Assembly (NCBI GenBank): GCA_017615595.1
Contig: JAFZZT010000006.1
Coordinates: forward strand, 1-40,640
From: Bacteroidales bacterium
GTDB taxonomy: Bacteria; Bacteroidota; Bacteroidia; Bacteroidales; WCHB1-69
Length of the DNA stretch: 40,640 nucleotides
Direction: 5' to 3'
The notes beneath the pieces are model-generated. The model did no database searches, was not told the origin of the DNA, and worked only from the letters and a program-made list of their open reading frames with translations. This document shows, piece by piece, positions 37,949 through 40,640 of the stretch (position 1 is its first letter; each line of letters begins with the position of its first letter). The position numbers and the translations under genes are program-made.

Positions 37949-39478
37949 CTATTGCTTTACAAATTTCCGGGTTTCTCCGTTCGCACGAAGCAAATACATG
38001 CCCCTTGGCAAATCGCCAATACCGATTCTATTCACCTTGTTGTTGAGAAGGACGGACATAACAGTGTTCCCGTTCATGTCGATGATTTCCGCCTGACCAC
38101 CTTCCTGACCCACAAAGACATCGATGAAAGCAGTGGCGGGATTGGGGCGAACGCTAAGGGATGTCTCAGGTTGTAAATAGGCCGGCGTTGCCGTGACCAA
38201 GCTGTCGGAATGCGCTTCAATCACAGCTTCAATCGTTCTGTTGCACACGGCGCAGAAAGGATAATAATCGCGCATCATGCAATGGATTTGCGGCCGATAG
38301 ATGCCTGTTGCCAAATAGCCGCCGCCTTCGAAAGCCCCTACCGTATTGCCATATTGACTGCTGTTTGGCGTGGGAATAGGGGTCCCCGGGGTGACAAGAT
38401 CGGCCCATTTCGATCCAAAATCCACTAAAGTGGTTAGATTAGGCTGCCACGGCTCCACATTCAGATTGAAAAGTGCAGACAAAGGACTGCCCTCTTCCGC
38501 ATATTCGTCGCCCAAACCTGCGAATGCATGCCCAAACTCATGCACAATAACACTGGAAGATGACATGTTGCCCGCCGTGCTCATGGAGTAAAAGTTGTAT
38601 AATCCGCCACCGCCATATTGACTGCTGTTCACCAAAATATAAATCTGGTCGTAAGGGGCATTGGCGGCCACATCTTTCACCGAAAAGAAATCGCGAGTGG
38701 TGCAATAGCGGTCGATATAGAAAGTGTAGAAATGCGAGTTGAGAATGGTGCGCACCCAAGTATGGGTACCCGGAATGTCAACGCCGCTCTCTTCGGAAGG
38801 GGCGAGCACGGCGCGGAAGTTAAAATCGTTGAGGTGGCTTGCGAAAGGTTCGTGTTGCGAAAAAACATTCACCAAATTCTGACAATCTTGCTGAAACTGA
38901 GACATTTCGGCAGCGGTATAGCCTTCGGGCAGAATCACAACATCCACTTTGCTGTCAGGCATGCCGTTGACCAAGATATTCTGAACAGGGAACACATATC
39001 GCTGTTCGGTGCTGTTGAACATCTCTTCAGGCTCATAAAGCTTTGAGAAAACCTCTTCAAACGCGCCGTTGACATTCCTGATTTCAAGAATGACATACGC
39101 CGCGTTAATAGGCCGAGGGAGGCTCACGGATTCTTCATAGCAGCGTTCCATATTGGTAGCTTCATTGGTGGTTTGCCACTCGCGGAACAGCGGTTTGTAT
39201 CCTCTTGTATAAATAATTGTATTGGTCTGCGCATCAATAACTTTCACCCGATTGGTTCCGAAATTGAAAGGATCGATCAGGTTCACTTTGGAGCCTCCGA
39301 AATACGGCTCAATGATGAAACGCTCGAACACATAGTGCGAGCTGTCGGCATCGCCGCACTGAAACACATCCATGCGCAACGAGCCCTCATTATAGAAATA
39401 CTGCGAAAAATTGATGCTTTGCGCCCTCGAGAGCAGCGAAAACGCGATAACAAACAGAAGAACAAAGGTCTTTTTCAT
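37949..39478 (-). CDS. Secreted M64-family metallopeptidase with T9SS sorting domain
   Basis: A 509-residue protein with a signal peptide (MKKTFVLLFVIAFSLLSRAQ). The N-terminal domain (about 22-150) matches the M64 N-terminal beta-sandwich (FSQYFYNEGSLRMDVFQCGDADS). The peptidase domain follows: VDVVILPEGYTAAEMSQFQQD, then the zinc site H313-E-F-G-H317 in VHEFGHAFAGLGDEYAEEG. The end has VRPNPATAFIDVFVG, IIDMNGNTVMSVLL and LPRGMYLLRANGETRKFVKQ, a T9SS type A signal. M64 includes IgA-cleaving enzymes, but the substrate here is not known. It has its own promoter on the minus strand and is followed by a small membrane protein gene. Confidence 0.94.
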   Translation of the reverse strand: MKKTFVLLFVIAFSLLSRAQSINFSQYFYNEGSLRMDVFQCGDADSSHYVFERFIIEPYFGGSKVNLIDPFNFGTNRVKVIDAQTNTIIYTRGYKPLFREWQTTNEATNMERCYEESVSLPRPINAAYVILEIRNVNGAFEEVFSKLYEPEEMFNSTEQRYVFPVQNILVNGMPDSKVDVVILPEGYTAAEMSQFQQDCQNLVNVFSQHEPFASHLNDFNFRAVLAPSEESGVDIPGTHTWVRTILNSHFYTFYIDRYCTTRDFFSVKDVAANAPYDQIYILVNSSQYGGGGLYNFYSMSTAGNMSSSSVIVHEFGHAFAGLGDEYAEEGSPLSALFNLNVEPWQPNLTTLVDFGSKWADLVTPGTPIPTPNSSQYGNTVGAFEGGGYLATGIYRPQIHCMMRDYYPFCAVCNRTIEAVIEAHSDSLVTATPAYLQPETSLSVRPNPATAFIDVFVGQEGGQAEIIDMNGNTVMSVLLNNKVNRIGIGDLPRGMYLLRANGETRKFVKQ

Positions 39479-39516
39479 TGGTAATGGGTATAAATTACTT
39501 TCTTAAAATTAGCTGG

Positions 39517-39548
39517 CAAAAATACAAAAACAGTTTTCATTTCAGCAA
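39517..39548 (-). promoter_or_regulatory. Promoter of the M64 peptidase gene (minus strand)
   Basis: On the minus strand TTG (39548-39546) and TATTTTTG (39524-39517) are 21 bases apart, close to the Bacteroidota consensus, 39 bases before the start at 39478. The -33 element lies inside the end of the upstream gene. Confidence 0.7.
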
Positions 39549-40205
39549 CTTCATAATCTGACTTTCAGAGGCCTCAGGCAGGAAACTCCGGAAATGGGCG
39601 CGCATTCGCTCCAGCGACTCTTCGGGGGTGCGTGCACAAGTGCAAATATCCTTGCCGTAGAGCCTTTCGGGGGTTGTGAGCAGCGACCAACCCCAGCCAT
39701 ATTCGCGGCCGTGCCTGTCCCTCGGATAGACAAAATCCTCGGTGACGATGCGGCAGGACATTTGCAGGCGGGTAACGTAGCTGTCGAAGCGACTGCGCAT
39801 CTTCGGGCCGGTGAAGCCGCAGGCGGCGCGCAATTCGCGGGTGATCAGACTGCCCTGTTCATGCAAGGTCAGCAGGATGGCTTCCTCGATGCTCCCCTCC
39901 TTGGGCGCGGGATAGCGATTGCGGCGGTAGTTGCAGAAATCGGGCCACCACTCACGACTGATGAATCCCGCCTTGTTGGCAAAGAATTTCCCGTACATGC
40001 AGCCGCCTTCAGATATAATCGGGCCTTTCCATTTCCACAGTGGCCAGTCCCAACCCCCGTCGGAAAAGGTCACATAGCGGCAATCCTCGCTCACGACTTC
40101 CTCCGCCGAATAGCCGAAAATGCCACTGTCCAACAGCGGCAGGAATCCGATTTTCTGAATCAGCTCCATCAGCAGCAGAGGGTTGTATATTTCAGCGTGC
40201 TTCAT
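39537..40205 (-). CDS. AlkZ/YcaQ-related winged-helix protein
   Basis: A 222-residue soluble protein. Features are an N-terminal helical segment (LLLMELIQKIGFLPLL), W-rich stretches (FSDGGWDWPLWKWKGPII), a central winged-helix-like part (SIEEAILLTLHEQGSLITRELRAACGF) and a basic segment MRSRFDSYVTRLQMSCRI. These resemble the AlkZ-related group, short relatives of the YcaQ/AlkZ DNA glycosylases that unhook crosslinks or alkylated bases. I do not see the catalytic Q-x-D/Q motif of true AlkZ, so DNA repair activity is uncertain. Its ATG overlaps the TGA of the carbonic anhydrase gene (ATGA), indicating coupled translation. Confidence 0.68.
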   Translation of the reverse strand: MKHAEIYNPLLLMELIQKIGFLPLLDSGIFGYSAEEVVSEDCRYVTFSDGGWDWPLWKWKGPIISEGGCMYGKFFANKAGFISREWWPDFCNYRRNRYPAPKEGSIEEAILLTLHEQGSLITRELRAACGFTGPKMRSRFDSYVTRLQMSCRIVTEDFVYPRDRHGREYGWGWSLLTTPERLYGKDICTCARTPEESLERMRAHFRSFLPEASESQIMKLLK

Positions 40206-40640
40206 ATTTCCTCTAAAGCCCCCGTCTCCGAATCAATGATGAAACCTCTGACCACGATGTCTTTCGGCACGAGCGGGTGTGTCTTGATGGTTTCGACGGT
40301 TTTGCGGACGGAGGTCGGAGTGTCCTTGAAACCCTCCAGCCAGTGGTCCAAGTCGATACCGCACTTACGGATGGTGTCTAGTGTTTCGTCTGTCACGCCG
40401 CGGGCAATCATCTCGTGGTGGAAGTGGTCGTAGCTCATGTGGCACGCCCCGCAGTGACTGTGCGCCACCACCATAATCTCCTCAACACCAAGCTCGTAGA
40501 TAGCGACTATGAGGCTACGCATCGCTGAATCAAAGGCCGAAATCACTAATCCACCGGCATTCTTGATGATTTTCGCATCGCCGTTCTTCAGTCCGAGCGC
40601 GGCGGGCAGCAACTCCGTCAGTCGCGTGTCCATGCACGAC
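40202..40640 (-). CDS. Beta-carbonic anhydrase (5' end cut by the window edge)
   Basis: At least 145 residues of a beta-class carbonic anhydrase that hydrates CO2 to bicarbonate. The visible frame continues past the apparent ATG at 40633 to the window end as SC-MDTRLTELL, so the Cys zinc ligand (codon 40636-40634) is there and the true start lies beyond the window. Other motifs are KIIKNAGG, VVAHSHCGACHM with the His and Cys zinc ligands, and the C-terminal VVRGFIIDSETGALEE. It looks like the short, bacterial clade with an ~180-residue chain. It overlaps the AlkZ-related gene by 4 bases. Confidence 0.93.
   Translation of the reverse strand, partial: SCMDTRLTELLPAALGLKNGDAKIIKNAGGLVISAFDSAMRSLIVAIYELGVEEIMVVAHSHCGACHMSYDHFHHEMIARGVTDETLDTIRKCGIDLDHWLEGFKDTPTSVRKTVETIKTHPLVPKDIVVRGFIIDSETGALEEI

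Overview
The window looks like a chromosomal segment of an anaerobic, fermentative member of the Bacteroidota, probably Bacteroidales. Three things support this. Bacteroidota-type promoter boxes (TAnnTTTG, most often TATTTTTG) recur upstream of genes on both strands. Two complete secreted proteins and one gene remnant carry type IX secretion (T9SS) C-terminal sorting domains. The gene families present (DUF4476, tRNA-Thr/tuf/tRNA-Trp, SurA-like plus MoxR, M64 peptidase) are typical of that phylum. No phage, insertion sequence with transposase, CRISPR array or defence island was found. Most of the window is ordinary core chromosome with a few accessory or decayed patches.

Layout. 1-420: an AT-rich four-helix-bundle (23S rRNA intervening-sequence type) gene lies exactly between perfect 18-bp inverted repeats and abuts rfbD. 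414-1277: rfbD. 1379-2812: tRNA-Thr(GGT), tuf, tRNA-Trp(CCA), closed by terminator-like hairpins. 2988-7690: a hydrogenase operon made of a small [2Fe-2S] ferredoxin, hydB, hydA and hydC, with its own promoter and a strong terminator. It encodes the trimeric electron-bifurcating [FeFe]-hydrogenase that couples NADH and reduced ferredoxin to H2. hydB carries an in-frame TAG, although the reading frame continues intact to its normal C-terminus. 7846-9752: corA, a retropepsin-like protease and ruvC. 9756-13363 (minus): a PASTA protein, a T9SS-exported protein and a DnaQ-type exonuclease. 13527-15494: a protein of unknown function plus a phosphomannomutase/phosphoglucomutase. 15495-18991 (minus): a large secreted protein overlapping an RluD-type pseudouridine synthase. 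19371-23517: rpmH, then a SurA-like isomerase, a MoxR ATPase and a sensor kinase. 23520-25755 (minus): a glycosyltransferase, a steroid-reductase-fold membrane protein and a Rieske-like lipoprotein without its histidine ligands. 25826-26005 (minus): the decayed end of a T9SS cargo gene. 26095-28773: rpsO and pnp. 28831-31746 (minus): a sugar/H+ symporter, a DUF4476 protein and a small secreted protein. 32004-36491: a polytopic GT-C-like membrane protein, an NhaC-type antiporter and a short-chain dehydrogenase. 36578-40640 (minus): a flavodoxin lipoprotein, a small membrane protein, an M64 peptidase with a T9SS signal, an AlkZ-related protein and a beta-carbonic anhydrase truncated by the window edge.

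How it fits together. The hydrogenase operon points to H2-evolving fermentation with redox balancing. The T9SS cargos, SurA-like chaperone and PASTA protein belong to envelope biogenesis and secretion. The RmlD, PMM/PGM, GT2 and GT-C proteins supply surface glycans. The strongest points for a second look are the interrupted hydB, the inverted-repeat-bounded four-helix-bundle element, the ligand-less Rieske-like lipoprotein and the T9SS sorting-domain fossil. I did not find a convincing wholly new multi-gene system.
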